Assembly (NCBI RefSeq): GCF_040361435.1
Contig: NZ_APNL01000013.1
Span: forward strand, 65,637 to 129,636
Source: Salinisphaera sp002433465
Lineage (GTDB): Bacteria; Pseudomonadota; Gammaproteobacteria; Nevskiales; Salinisphaeraceae
Length of the DNA stretch: 64,000 nucleotides
Direction: 5' to 3'
Under the pieces are notes generated by a model. That model was given only the letters and a program-made list of their open reading frames with translations. It searched no databases and was not told the origin of the DNA. Shown here in pieces: positions 41,923-51,122 of the stretch. Each line of letters starts with the position of its first letter. Position 1 is the stretch's first letter. A program made the position numbers and the translations under genes.

Positions 41923-42375
41923 TCAATCCGCCAGCGCCTCGCGACGGTGTTTTTCGATGATGCGGGCCAGCGCCGGCACCGCCGATCGCACCTCCGTGAT
42001 CGCGCGGGCACGCATGCGCGCATAGGCCGAGCGTATTGGCCGGCTCCCGATACGTTCGGCCCGGCGATCGGCCACCTGCAGTACGGCTTCGGCCACGCGC
42101 TCATCGCGCGCTGCCAGATAGGCGCCAAAATCACTGCCATCGGTGGCCTTGAACTCGGCATGGCAAGGCTCGAGCTCGGCGAGGAACTGCGGCATGAGCT
42201 CGCGCACCGTGCGCTGCACGATCTCGGGCTTGATCTTTTTAACCATGCGCACCGCCGTGCGTACGGTCATCCCCTTGCGATCGATTTCGGTTTCGACGAG
42301 CCGCTGGCCGTCGGCCACCAGGCCATCAAAATGCGGCTGTGCGAGCAGCATATCCGCGAGTGTGGGGTCGCTCAT
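41923..42375 (-). CDS. DUF6918-like helical protein
   Basis: ATG 42375 (MSDPTLADMLLAQPHFDGLV) is chosen over an upstream in-frame start at 42423. 150 residues. LADMLLAQP..., QRLVETEIDRKG, AVRMVKKIKPEIVQRTVRELMPQFLAELEPCHAEF resembles the DUF6918 type. It is a soluble, all-helical protein with no known function. It converges with the EAL gene. Confidence 0.7.
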   Translation of the reverse strand: MSDPTLADMLLAQPHFDGLVADGQRLVETEIDRKGMTVRTAVRMVKKIKPEIVQRTVRELMPQFLAELEPCHAEFKATDGSDFGAYLAARDERVAEAVLQVADRRAERIGSRPIRSAYARMRARAITEVRSAVPALARIIEKHRREALAD

Positions 42376-42620
42376 ACGGGCATCCGTTGAAAATATAGGG
42401 CAAATATCGCGCACTCTAGTCAATGCATGACCGCCGGGCCAGCGCGGCCTGTCGTGCGGCTATTCGAACCGACCGTGCAACACGTGCGGCGGCCGCGCGG
42501 GTTGCGCCCAAAGTCCTGCCATACGGCGTTGCGCGGCTTGGCTGTGGAATAACCAGGGCCGGCGCCACGCGCGTTGTCCGGCACGATTTTGCGCAGCAAC
42601 GCGGCGATTGGCATTAGCGT

Positions 42621-43553
42621 TTAGAAATCCAGCAAGGCTTTTTCGATGAGCTCGCGGCGCGGCTCGTACTGCGGCGGAAGCTTAAGCGAGCTGCCGAGCT
42701 CATGCGCCGGCTCGTCCACGGTGAATCCCGGCCCGTCGGTGGCAATCTCGAACAACACGCCGCCGGGCTCGCGAAAATAGACCGACTGAAAATACTGCCG
42801 ATCGATCTGGGGCGTTGCATGCAGCCCGTGGCCGGCGAGCCGTTCACGCAGCTCGAGCTGGTGCGCCGTATCGCGGGCACGAAACGCCACATGATGAATA
42901 CTGCCCACGCCCTCACGCGCCGAGGCAAACGCGGGGTCGATATGTAGATCCACCACCGAACCGGGCCCGTCGCCGTCCGCGGCCCGCAGGCGCAGGCGAT
43001 CGCCTTCGTGCGCTATGCGCTGAAAACCCAGGACCTGTTCGAGCACGGCCGCGCTCGGTTCGAGCTCCGCGAGCGCGAGCGTAACCCCGTGAAAGCCGCG
43101 AATGGCGTATTCGTCTGCAACCGGCGCGCCGGCCCACGCCGGCATGCGAGCCGCCCAGTCGCAGGCCACCAGAGCCAGCCTGTTGCCGTGCGGGCCCTCG
43201 AAGCAGAGCGCCTGTTCGCCAAGGCGGCGTTCGCGACGCGTCTGGATACCGTGATCGGCCAGCCGCATCTGCCAGAAATCCATCGCATGGGCCGGCACGG
43301 CGAAGGCAATCTCGAGCGCCGCGCCCAGACCGGGCTGGCCTCGGGGTGCGCCGGCAAATGCGAAGAAGGTCAGCGCGCTTCCGGGACGGCCCAGCTCGTC
43401 GCCGTAGTACAGATGATAAGTGCCCGGGTCGTCGAAATTGACCGTCTTCTTGACCAGGCGCAGCCCAAGCACGTCGACGAAGAATTGCCGGTTTTCGGCC
43501 GGGTCGCCGCATATGGCGGTGATATGGTGCAAACCCTGAGTGGATGACGTCAT
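42621..43553 (-). CDS. VOC-family ring-cleaving dioxygenase-like protein
   Basis: ATG 43553 (MTSSTQGLHHITAICGDP) follows GAGGG at 7 bases. 310 residues made of two vicinal-oxygen-chelate halves. Metal-site patterns are GLHHITAI, DFWQMRLADHGI, GFHGVTLALAE, SIHHVAFRA and GGVLFEIATDGPGF. The family (MhqO/MhqA-like, annotated as ring-cleaving dioxygenase) acts on catechol or hydroquinone-like compounds using Fe(II). It is cytoplasmic. It is divergent from the DUF2452 gene, with a solo inverted-repeat end of a mobile element in the gap. Confidence 0.9.
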   Translation of the reverse strand: MTSSTQGLHHITAICGDPAENRQFFVDVLGLRLVKKTVNFDDPGTYHLYYGDELGRPGSALTFFAFAGAPRGQPGLGAALEIAFAVPAHAMDFWQMRLADHGIQTRRERRLGEQALCFEGPHGNRLALVACDWAARMPAWAGAPVADEYAIRGFHGVTLALAELEPSAAVLEQVLGFQRIAHEGDRLRLRAADGDGPGSVVDLHIDPAFASAREGVGSIHHVAFRARDTAHQLELRERLAGHGLHATPQIDRQYFQSVYFREPGGVLFEIATDGPGFTVDEPAHELGSSLKLPPQYEPRRELIEKALLDF

Positions 43554-43672
43554 CGCAAAACCCTCGCCGCATCGCGGCATGGCAAAGTCTGTGCGGTGGA
43601 TGTACGGGCGGCGTGATGATATTGCAACTCGCCGCGCGTCTGGGTCGTATTCTGTCCGGGTCGTTCTGTTAA

Positions 43673-43690
43673 GGAAGTTCTGCATAACCT
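43673..43690 (+). repeat. Solo terminal repeat of the MITE-like element
   Basis: GGAAGTTCTGCATAACCT matches the 18-bp end of the element at 56524-56811 with one difference and is likewise preceded by TTAA (43669-43672). No second end lies nearby. It falls in the promoter region of the DUF2452 gene, so it may be a relic of an insertion or excision. Confidence 0.6.
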
Positions 43691-43714
43691 GCACTGTTAC
43701 AGCCGGTTCGAATC

Positions 43715-44293
43715 ATGGCCAAGAATCCCAATCCCCAGGGCAAGGGCGGATCGCTGGTACTCAACACCCTCGATGCGCATCGTGACCTGGCCGCTACGCT
43801 GCCGGCCAAGCCGGTGGATCAGGTCAGCGCCGAGCTATTTACGTCGCTGTTCGTGCTCGAGAGCCGCTTCCGTTTCAAGCCGGTACCTGGCCAGCGCTAT
43901 TTTCTCTATCGGCGCGACGCATCCGGCTACTGGCTGAGTCTTACGCCGCCGCGCATGCTTGGCGAGGCGGTCGCCGGGCGTTTTATCGGCGACTGTATGC
44001 TCCAGGCCGACATGACCTGGACACTCGCGCTCAGCGACGAGGCCAGGAACGATACGGTCTTCCTGGACGAACTCGAGGCAAAGCGTCGCGACTTCGAGCA
44101 GCGGCTGCGATCGGCGACGCGAATCGAGGATGTGTTACCGATCTACGAACGCGGCTTCGATTTCTACCGGCGTGCGTCGGCGTTCGCGCTGGCCTATTCG
44201 CTATCCCATTCGATGAAACGCGCCGGCATCCACGGGCTGTCCTACGATCAAGCACGCGGCCTGCTTGGCAAGCCGGAGGACCCTAGCGGCTGA
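43715..44293 (+). CDS. DUF2452-like protein
   Basis: 192 residues, MAKNPNPQGKGGSLVLNTLD, the opening typical of DUF2452 proteins. The body (YFLYRRDASGYWLSLTPPRML...LIGDCMLQADMTW) is mixed alpha/beta with no signal or membrane segment. Its function is unknown. A mobile-element terminal repeat sits 25-42 bases before its start. Confidence 0.72.
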   Translation: MAKNPNPQGKGGSLVLNTLDAHRDLAATLPAKPVDQVSAELFTSLFVLESRFRFKPVPGQRYFLYRRDASGYWLSLTPPRMLGEAVAGRFIGDCMLQADMTWTLALSDEARNDTVFLDELEAKRRDFEQRLRSATRIEDVLPIYERGFDFYRRASAFALAYSLSHSMKRAGIHGLSYDQARGLLGKPEDPSG

Positions 44294-44384
44294 GCCGGCG
44301 GGATCGGCTCAGTCTCAACGGCGTTCGATAACGCAACGGCAACCGGCATGGGCGCGGAATCGGGCTGCCCGACCCCGGCATTGG

Positions 44385-46343
44385 CTACGCCCGTCTTCGC
44401 TGGCCTGCCTTGACGAGATAAAGAGCCCGGTCGGCGTACTCGACAAGCCCGGTGGCGTCTTGCGCGTTGGTGGGAAATATGGCCGTGCCCATGCTCGCGG
44501 AAATATCGAGTCGATGCTCGCCGAACGTGACCGGTTCGTTGATGACCTCGACGATACGCTTCGCCTGAGCTTCGGCATCCTCGTCGTGCGCCACATGCCA
44601 TTCGATGATCGCGAACTCGTCGCCCCCGAGTCGGGCGACGATGTCCTCGCGGCGGGCGACCGTTTTCATGCGCTCGCCCACTTTCTTCAGCAACTCGTCG
44701 CCGGCGACGTGGCCATAGGTATCGTTGATCGGCTTGAAGCGGTCGAGATCCAGCATATGCAACGCGAACCGCTCGCCGCTACGGCGACAGTGGCTGATGC
44801 GATCGGACATGGCCTGTTCGAACGCATAGCGGTTGGCAAGGCCAGTCAACGGATCGAGATAGGCCAGTTCCTTGTGTCGCGCGGCCTGACGGTATTCGTC
44901 CAGCGCATCGCGCAGCTCTTCGGCTATTTCCAGCGTCGCCTCGCCCCAGCGCTTGGCACGGTAACGCACGTTCTGTGCCCAGGCCTGGAAGGAACTGCGC
45001 GGGGTCAACGCCGGCGGCGGATCGGCATCGGGCGACGCCTGCTTGCCCGCCCAGGTAACCTTTTGAATCTGCTCCTTGCGTACCGCGAGCAGCTCGCATT
45101 TCGGACTGATATGCAGGTTTAGCACACCGGCCGCGTTGAAGCGCAGCGTATCGTGGTGGCGCAGCGGTTTTGGCAGTTCGTCAAAATGCGAACTGACACC
45201 GGGTTTGGTCTGAAGCAACCAGTCGTCGAGCGCGGCCAGGCCGTCTGCGTTCGGCAGCTCGCCCTGACAGTATTCCTCGCTGCCCCAGCGCAAGCGCACG
45301 CCATCGGCTTCGAGCATGTTCTGCAACCCGGCGAGCTGGCCCACCAGCAGCTGCTTGGGCTGCTCGGCGGCCGGATCGAGCGCCCGGCTCATCACCGCCA
45401 GCCGCTCGCGCAACACCGAACGCAGCGACTCGGTTTCAAGACGACAGATATTGGTCAGATGCAGGCAGGCCAGCCGTGCCATCTCCTCGAACGCCAGCCG
45501 TTCAACGCTGTTGAGCGCCTTGCCCGAGTAGTCGTGGCAGGTCACCAGTCCCCAGAGCTGACCTTCGACCAGCAGCGACACGCTGAAAGAACCGCGAATG
45601 CCCATATTGCGCAGATACTGGATGTGCACCGGATGTACGGCACGCAGCATGGCAAAGGTCAGATCCAGCGGCTCGTGGATATCGGCCGCGGCATAAAGCT
45701 CGACGTTGGTGCTTTCCGTGTCAGCGATAATGCGCTGCCAGTTGAGCGTATACAGACGCCGTGCGTTTGCCGGAATATCGTGGGCAGGGAAGCGCAGCCC
45801 CAGAAACCCCTCCACGCCGGGCTTGCAGCACTGGTCTATGACCTCGCCGTCCCAGTCCTCGAGAAAACGATAGACCATGACGCGGTCGTAGCCGGTGCAG
45901 TCGGCAATGGTCGCGGTGAGCACGCCCGCCACGTCTTTGGGCGTGTAGGCGTGCGACAGACGATTGATGAAGTCGATACGCGCCGCTTCGTCCCACCAGT
46001 CGGGCGCAGGGATAGCAGCCGGCTCGAACTCCAGCACGTAATACTCACCGCGACGATGGGCCACGGCCGTGACCGGTGCGGCGAGTTCGATCTGGCCGAT
46101 ACGGTTGCTGCCTGCGCCTTCGGCCAGTCTTTCGAGTTCTGGCCAGGCCGCGCCGAACACCGCCGGCGCCGAACGACCGAGCACCGCATCCGGCGTATCG
46201 CCGAGCCATTCCGCAATATTAGCCGAACAGTAGTTCACCCGGCCGGTGTCGATATGCACCGCCACGAGAGCACCCAGCGGCTGCAACGCGCCGATCAGAT
46301 GCAGATCGCCCTCTTTACAGTCGGCGACCACCGAGGGGTTCAT
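44385..46343 (-). CDS. bphP: Bacteriophytochrome-diguanylate cyclase
   Basis: ATG 46343 is chosen because it overlaps the bphO stop as ATGA; an earlier in-frame start would overlap by 37 bases. 652 residues: PAS (about 10-110) with the biliverdin-binding Cys9 in VADCKEGDLHLIG; GAF (130-310) with FPAHDIPANARRLY and RAVHPVHIQYLRNMG; PHY (320-470); and GGDEF (490-650) with RLGGDEFAII. An RxxD inhibition motif (RRED) lies at the right distance before it. It is a red/far-red light sensor controlling cyclic-di-GMP synthesis in place of the usual histidine kinase. Cytoplasmic. The chromophore is supplied by the upstream bphO. Confidence 0.94.
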   Translation of the reverse strand: MNPSVVADCKEGDLHLIGALQPLGALVAVHIDTGRVNYCSANIAEWLGDTPDAVLGRSAPAVFGAAWPELERLAEGAGSNRIGQIELAAPVTAVAHRRGEYYVLEFEPAAIPAPDWWDEAARIDFINRLSHAYTPKDVAGVLTATIADCTGYDRVMVYRFLEDWDGEVIDQCCKPGVEGFLGLRFPAHDIPANARRLYTLNWQRIIADTESTNVELYAAADIHEPLDLTFAMLRAVHPVHIQYLRNMGIRGSFSVSLLVEGQLWGLVTCHDYSGKALNSVERLAFEEMARLACLHLTNICRLETESLRSVLRERLAVMSRALDPAAEQPKQLLVGQLAGLQNMLEADGVRLRWGSEEYCQGELPNADGLAALDDWLLQTKPGVSSHFDELPKPLRHHDTLRFNAAGVLNLHISPKCELLAVRKEQIQKVTWAGKQASPDADPPPALTPRSSFQAWAQNVRYRAKRWGEATLEIAEELRDALDEYRQAARHKELAYLDPLTGLANRYAFEQAMSDRISHCRRSGERFALHMLDLDRFKPINDTYGHVAGDELLKKVGERMKTVARREDIVARLGGDEFAIIEWHVAHDEDAEAQAKRIVEVINEPVTFGEHRLDISASMGTAIFPTNAQDATGLVEYADRALYLVKAGQRRRA

Positions 46344-46960
46344 GCCGACCTCGGCAAACGTGGCTGCAACTCGCAAGAGAAAAGTTCGAAGGTCTGTCGC
46401 GCAGCGCGGGCAGCCGCCGCCGCCTCGTCACGCGAACCCAGGCAGCGCAACGCCGCGCATAAACGCCGCCACTCGGCGGGCGATACGAACGAAGTGGACC
46501 AGAAACCCGGCCGCTGTGCGACCACCACCGCCGCGGGCGAACGCGCCAACGAGGCGGCAATGACCCGATGTCCGAACTGGGCTCCGTCGATGACATATCG
46601 AACGCCAAGATAGGCTGCTACCCCATCCAACTTCGGCGCGTGGGCCGGCGCCTTCGCGGCGACATCGCACCAGCGCTCCGTTTCAAGCTGCAGCAGAGGC
46701 GAACGTCGCCGGTAAGGGGCAACGGTACGGGGGCGCCAGCACTGACCCGCGGTCAGCTTACGGTCAAGCGCTGTATAGATGCGCGTCAGCGGGCGTAGTA
46801 CGGCGCAATAGTCTCCGAGCGTGCAGTCGGGCGCGACCAGGCGCGCCATGGGCGTACCGTGCTCGACGAAAGCATGCAGGCGCTGGGTGCTTCGACGAAC
46901 CAGACCGAGCGGGTCCGGATGCACCGTATCGCAGCAATCGAGGACGCTAGGAACCTGCAT
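46340..46960 (-). CDS. bphO: Heme oxygenase making biliverdin for the phytochrome
   Basis: 206 residues. RRSTQRLHAFVEHGTPMARL holds the likely proximal heme His. CTLGDYCAVLRPL and AAYLGVRYVIDGAQFGHRVIAASL match the bacterial heme-oxygenase pattern. It opens heme to biliverdin, iron and CO. The TGA stop overlaps the phytochrome ATG by 4 bases (ATGA), the usual bphO-bphP order. Divergence from textbook HemO is considerable, so the call rests partly on context. AT-rich sequence at 47060-47110 upstream is the likely promoter region. Confidence 0.85.
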   Translation of the reverse strand: MQVPSVLDCCDTVHPDPLGLVRRSTQRLHAFVEHGTPMARLVAPDCTLGDYCAVLRPLTRIYTALDRKLTAGQCWRPRTVAPYRRRSPLLQLETERWCDVAAKAPAHAPKLDGVAAYLGVRYVIDGAQFGHRVIAASLARSPAAVVVAQRPGFWSTSFVSPAEWRRLCAALRCLGSRDEAAAAARAARQTFELFSCELQPRLPRSA

Positions 46961-47189
46961 GACTTGGGGTACTCTTCAGTTCCACGATCCCGCATTGGAA
47001 TAACGCGCGGAGATAAAACCGGCCAGGCTGACACAGCCAACGACCGACGGTGCAGAATTACCAGGATATAATATACCGCCGGACGTTTAATATACGTTCT
47101 GAAATAACTGCATACAATTTAATAGGTCGCAACATTACGGCTGGAGTGGCGACGGCTACGGTACCGCCAGACAACCCGTCGTGTTCCGC

Positions 47190-47513
47190 CTAGCCTTGCC
47201 CGCCGGTAACGGCACCTTGGGCGTCGTTGCTGACACGCGCAGCGGGCAATTCTGCGTCTACCGCAGTATCGGCATGCGACCAGGTACCCACCGCCACGAT
47301 CGCGCAACCGAGTGCAAGACAGGCCAGCGAAGCGTTGCGGCCTACCCGTGTATAGCTATGGCGTTCGTTGAACCAGCGCAGGGCAAACACCGCGCCGGCC
47401 ACAACGCAGAGCGCCATCGGTACCCAAACCAGCGGCGAAGCCAAGGCGCCGTGCAGCATCTGTTGCAGATACTCCATGTCGGCCATGACCCTTGCCCATT
47501 GTGTGTCGGTCAT
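47190..47513 (-). CDS. Small membrane protein of unknown function (107 aa)
   Basis: 107 residues, MTDTQWARVMADMEYLQQML. Two hydrophobic segments (LVWVPMALCVVAGAVFAL and ASLACLALGCAIVAVGTW) separated by a basic loop, then a polar tail. No family recognised. It lies alone between bphO and the divergent DUF4235-like gene. The frame looks plausible from composition but has no other support. Confidence 0.5.
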   Translation of the reverse strand: MTDTQWARVMADMEYLQQMLHGALASPLVWVPMALCVVAGAVFALRWFNERHSYTRVGRNASLACLALGCAIVAVGTWSHADTAVDAELPAARVSNDAQGAVTGGQG

Positions 47514-47718
47514 ACGGGTTCGAATCCACTATTTGAATGACGGTGAACTTATCGGCCGAAATCGTATTGGCTTGAAAACACGCAATCCGGCCTTGTGCCG
47601 GGGCATGCCGCCAAGCGCAGGCCGGCGTTGCCGAGTTCAAGACACCTCGGGCGCCGTTGTGCGATAGGATCGGGCATGGCTTTGAACCGCTGGCCCGTTT
47701 TGCCGGCATTGACGACTC

Positions 47719-47991
47719 ATGAATCGCGAACGAACTCTCTGGCTTGCCCTCGGCGCGGGTACCGCGATTGCGGCCGGCATGCTCGCACGCCGCGGCGTGG
47801 CGTCGGCCTGGCGCCATACGCTCTCGGAAGAGCCGCCGGTCAATATCGAGGATCAGGATCCCGGCTGGCCGCGGATTCTGGCCTGGGCCGCCCTGAGCGG
47901 CTTCTGCGTGGCCTTTGCGAGGGTCGCCGGCCGCGGCGTCGCCAGTCGTGTATGGCAACGCCGACTGGGACAGCGGCCGCCCGGTTACTGA
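47719..47991 (+). CDS. DUF4235-like small membrane protein
   Basis: 90 residues, MNRERTLWLALGAGTAIAAGMLARRGVASAWR. Two hydrophobic stretches (LALGAGTAIAAGML and ILAWAALSGFCVAFARVAG), the second followed by ASRVWQRRLGQRPPG. The layout of two helices around EEPPVNIEDQ and the final basic W-R-R motif is that of DUF4235. Inner-membrane location is inferred; function unknown. It converges with the UDG-family gene. Confidence 0.75.
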   Translation: MNRERTLWLALGAGTAIAAGMLARRGVASAWRHTLSEEPPVNIEDQDPGWPRILAWAALSGFCVAFARVAGRGVASRVWQRRLGQRPPGY

Positions 47992-48018
47992 AGCACCGCT
48001 TGGCCGCCTGACGGTCGT

Positions 48019-48711
48019 TCAGCGGCGCAGATTGTCGAGGCGGGCGTCCAGTTGCTCCAGGCGCAGGCGCAGCAGGTCGGGAAAGCGTTTGTACCAGGTC
48101 GCATTCAAGGGCGACGGGTGCGGCAGCGGGCGAATATCGAATAGGGCCTTGCGCCCGGTCGGACTCGTGAGTTCGACTTCGATGGCGCTTTCGAAGCGGT
48201 CCTCGCGTGCCCAGAATGCCTCGATGCGGGCCCGCTCGTCCTTCGATTGGCCGATACCGAACCACAGAAACGCCTCGCGTCCGAGCGTAATCAAGGATCG
48301 CCCCTGCCAGGCCTCGACCAGCAAGGAAATCATGGTGGGCTGAAAAAGCCGTTTGATCTTCATCGACCAGGCTTTGTTGCCGACCGGCTTGTACGGCACC
48401 GTGTTGATCCAGAAAAAATCGTCGCCCAGCGCCCGCGAGGTGTCGAAATCCGGCAGCGGCACGCCGTGAAGATGCTGATACACCGTCTTGCGTACCAGCT
48501 GACCACCGGCGCCGATGAACGGTTCGCCGTATTTGACCTCGTCGGTCCCCGGGTCACGGCCGAAAAAGCCGATTCGTGTATCGGCATCGCCCAGGCCGAT
48601 GATCGGCTCCAAGGGATCCTTGTCGAAGCGCGCATAAACGGCGCGGTCGATGCCGTCGATACGCCCGGCGATATCGCGCAGGGTCTGTTGTTGTTCCGGG
48701 CTCAGGGGCAT
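48019..48711 (-). CDS. Uracil-DNA glycosylase superfamily protein
   Basis: 230 residues. GFFGRDPGTDEVKYGEPFIGAGG is the UDG active-site region with a GxDPG-type loop, and PLPHPSPLNATWYKRFP carries the His-Pro-Ser motif of the superfamily. There is no iron-sulfur cysteine set. The protein belongs to a lesser-known branch often annotated only as UDG family; whether it excises uracil is not clear. It is independent of the UdgX fusion near 18 kb and lies 79 bases downstream of the SURF1 gene on the same strand. Confidence 0.82.
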   Translation of the reverse strand: MPLSPEQQQTLRDIAGRIDGIDRAVYARFDKDPLEPIIGLGDADTRIGFFGRDPGTDEVKYGEPFIGAGGQLVRKTVYQHLHGVPLPDFDTSRALGDDFFWINTVPYKPVGNKAWSMKIKRLFQPTMISLLVEAWQGRSLITLGREAFLWFGIGQSKDERARIEAFWAREDRFESAIEVELTSPTGRKALFDIRPLPHPSPLNATWYKRFPDLLRLRLEQLDARLDNLRR

Positions 48712-48790
48712 GGCAGTAAACTCGAGATGCGAACGCAGCCGGCGAGCCTATCGATGCGTGCGCGCTCCGGCAACGCACACGCGGCTGCCA

Positions 48791-49528
48791 TCAGCGGCGC
48801 CGCAGATTCACCACCACGAGGATCACGCCGGCCACCAGCGCCATGAGAAACCACTGCGAGGCATAGGCATAGTGGCCGAATGGACGCAGGCCGACCCTGT
48901 CCTTTTCATCCGCCCAGTCGCGTACGAAGCCGTACGGCACGTTGGGATCCAGCAACAGCAGACCGTCGAGCACCCGTCCGTCGTCGTACTGACAACGCAC
49001 ATCGGCGATCTTGGGATAGCTCAGAACCCGCGGCCAGCCGGTCTTGTCGCAGGCCTGCGCCCCGCCCCAGTTCAGCGCCGGCGCCGGCAGCGGATGCCAT
49101 ACGCCCTCGATGCGTACGCGTTGACTCGGGGCGGACGGATTCGGCAGGCCGGCATCGGCAGGCGAGCGTGCCACCCAGCCGCGATCGACCAGCAGCCGCG
49201 CGCCGTTGTCCAGGCGCAGCGGAGTCCATACCCGGTAGCCCACCTTGGAGGCATGCACCTGATCGGCCAACAGAATCTGGCGGTCGGCCTCGAACACGCC
49301 GCTCGCGTAATACGTGCGCCCCTGTATCGGTGCCGCGCCGCCCAATGTGTCGATATCCGCCGGCGCCGCCGCCTCGGCCGAGGTCTGCGCGGCAAGCAAT
49401 CGCGCCTTGTAGTGGGCGCGTTCGATCTGCCAGATCCCGAGCGAACAGAAAACAAGCGCGCCAACGCCGAACAGCAGCACGCCCCACCAGGGCGGCGAAA
49501 ATCGATAGGGGCCGATATTCATAGCCAT
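48791..49528 (-). CDS. SURF1-family protein
   Basis: ATG 49528 (MAMNIGPYRFSPPWWGVLLF) follows AAAGGC; 245 residues. The N-terminal helix WGVLLFGVGALVFCSLGIWQIERAHYK and the C-terminal helix WFLMALVAGVILVVVNLRRR frame a periplasmic domain with YRVWTPLRLDNGARLLVDRGWVAR and GHYAYASQW, all SURF1 features. The family helps insert heme a into cytochrome c oxidase. No cox genes are nearby, which is unusual since surf1 is often in the cox cluster. Confidence 0.9.
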   Translation of the reverse strand: MAMNIGPYRFSPPWWGVLLFGVGALVFCSLGIWQIERAHYKARLLAAQTSAEAAAPADIDTLGGAAPIQGRTYYASGVFEADRQILLADQVHASKVGYRVWTPLRLDNGARLLVDRGWVARSPADAGLPNPSAPSQRVRIEGVWHPLPAPALNWGGAQACDKTGWPRVLSYPKIADVRCQYDDGRVLDGLLLLDPNVPYGFVRDWADEKDRVGLRPFGHYAYASQWFLMALVAGVILVVVNLRRR

Positions 49529-49879
49529 ACAGCCTTTGGTAATGACATCAGGGCTCGCTGCCCGAGCCCGCCGCGCCGAACGCGAAGCACGACGCAGGCT
49601 ATTGCCCCACCCCGTTCGGCGGCGATGAATGCGCAGCCGACGTAGCCCGGGCGACCTTGCGAACCCCTCTAGCGTACCGGGCACGCCGAGCAGCGGCATG
49701 ACAACGGTTCAAGTCTTGCCGTCTCGCGGCCGTTAGCAGCGTTGCATGACCACGCTCATGCCGGGCCTGGAGTGCGCGCATGCACACGGCGCCCGTGGGT
49801 CGAGAACCTTTAGAAAAAACGGCCGCGCACACAAGGCGCCGCCGTCTTAGCAAGCCTCGAACGAGGCAGGATCGTCGTC
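49529..49879. other. Intergenic region, nothing recognised
   Basis: The left part of the gap between SURF1 and aroG. It should contain the SURF1 promoter. The arginine-rich frames in it lack ribosome sites and family similarity. Confidence 0.45.
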
Positions 49880-50026
49880 ATGCCGTCCCGCAACAAACCT
49901 GTTTCATCGCCTGTGCCAGGCACGCCCATGCCGGTTCGAGGCAGCCGTCAAAGCGCCGCGACCCCCCTGCCGCCGAACGCGCCCCGCAACCTGGCCGTAC
50001 GGCTACTCGACCTGGACTACTTCTAG
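49880..50026 (+). CDS. Possible small protein (48 aa)
   Basis: ATG 49880 follows AGGA at 8 bases and opens a 49-codon frame: a proline-rich, basic first part (MPSRNKPVSSPVPGTPMPV) and an ending RNLAVRLLDLDYF. It occupies the 540-base gap between SURF1 and aroG, on the opposite strand to both. No known family. Random frames of this length are common in high-GC DNA, so confidence is low. Confidence 0.25.
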   Translation: MPSRNKPVSSPVPGTPMPVRGSRQSAATPLPPNAPRNLAVRLLDLDYF

Positions 50027-50066
50027 GCGACGAGATACCGCGCGACATCGAGTCGCGCGGCGTCTA

Positions 50067-51122
50067 TCACCTGCGGGCCAACCGACGCAGCAGCGCTGCG
50101 GTGGGCGCCCAGCCCAGACAGGCATCGGTGACCGACACGCCATAGCGCAGCGCCGGGCCTAGCGGCTGCTTGCCGGTTTCCAGATGGCTTTCGAGCATTA
50201 GCCCGGCAATCGTCTGCGCCCCCTCTCGGCGCTGGGCCAGCACCTGCTCTGCAACTTCGGGCTGGCGTAGCGCATCCTTGCCGCTGTTGGCGTGGCTGCA
50301 GTCCACGATCAGGCGCGAATTGTTGCCGGCATCGACCAGGGCACGGGCGGCGGCCTGAACGCTGGCGCCGTCGTAGTTCGGGCCCTGGCGTCCGCCGCGC
50401 AGGATCAGATGTGCATCCGGGTTACCCGTCGTAGCCACCAGAGCGCTCTGGCCGCTGTCGTCGAGGCCGAAATGACGGTGCGGGCATGACGCCGCCTGGA
50501 TCGCATCCAGGGCCGCACCGAGTTCGCCGTCGGTGCCGTTTTTGAAGCCCACCGGCATATCCAGACCGCTGACCAGCTCGCGATGGGTCTGGGATTCGGT
50601 GGTACGAGCACCGATCGCAGCCCAGCTGAGGGTGTCTTCGAGATAGTTGGCCACTGCCGGGCTGAGTATCTCCGTGGCGATCGGCAACCCCAGTTCGGCC
50701 AGCTCGATCAGCAGCCGGCGCGACACGCGCAGCCCGGCTTCGAGGTCGTTGCTCTCGTCGAGGTGCGGGTCATGCAGCAGGCCTTTCCAGCCGACCGTGG
50801 TTCGCGGCTTTTCTACGTAGGCGCGCATGACGATCAGCAGCCGATCGCCCACTTCGTCGGCCAGCGCGGCGAGCCGGCGGCCATAGTCGAGCGCGGCCTC
50901 GGGGTCATGCAGTGAACAGGGGCCGGTTATCACCAGCAGGCGATCGTCTTGGCCGCCGAGTACGGCACGAATCGCGTTGCGGTGTTGCTGAATTCGATGC
51001 GCAAGCGCGGCGGATACAGGCAGCGCCTGGCGCAGGGCCGCCGGCGTGCTCAGCCCCAGGGTGCGGCGTGCTCGGCTCGGGTTATGGCGCTCGTGATCAA
51101 GCGTGGCAGCGGTGGCGGTCAT
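50067..51122 (-). CDS. aroG: 3-deoxy-7-phosphoheptulonate (DAHP) synthase, AroG type
   Basis: ATG 51122 (MTATAATLDHERHNPSRARR) follows AAGGAA. 351 residues, the usual class I length. Active-site blocks are VITGPCSLHDP, MRAYVEKPRTTVGWKGL, SWAAIGARTTESQ, VGFKNGTDG, LRGGRQGPNYD and VDCSHANSGKD. It condenses phosphoenolpyruvate and erythrose 4-phosphate, the first step to aromatic amino acids. Regulation seems to be by attenuation: a 34-aa aromatic-rich leader peptide (51366-51470) and an intrinsic terminator (51281-51320) lie upstream on the same strand. A second short frame overlaps its start. Which amino acid inhibits the enzyme cannot be told. Confidence 0.94.
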   Translation of the reverse strand: MTATAATLDHERHNPSRARRTLGLSTPAALRQALPVSAALAHRIQQHRNAIRAVLGGQDDRLLVITGPCSLHDPEAALDYGRRLAALADEVGDRLLIVMRAYVEKPRTTVGWKGLLHDPHLDESNDLEAGLRVSRRLLIELAELGLPIATEILSPAVANYLEDTLSWAAIGARTTESQTHRELVSGLDMPVGFKNGTDGELGAALDAIQAASCPHRHFGLDDSGQSALVATTGNPDAHLILRGGRQGPNYDGASVQAAARALVDAGNNSRLIVDCSHANSGKDALRQPEVAEQVLAQRREGAQTIAGLMLESHLETGKQPLGPALRYGVSVTDACLGWAPTAALLRRLARR

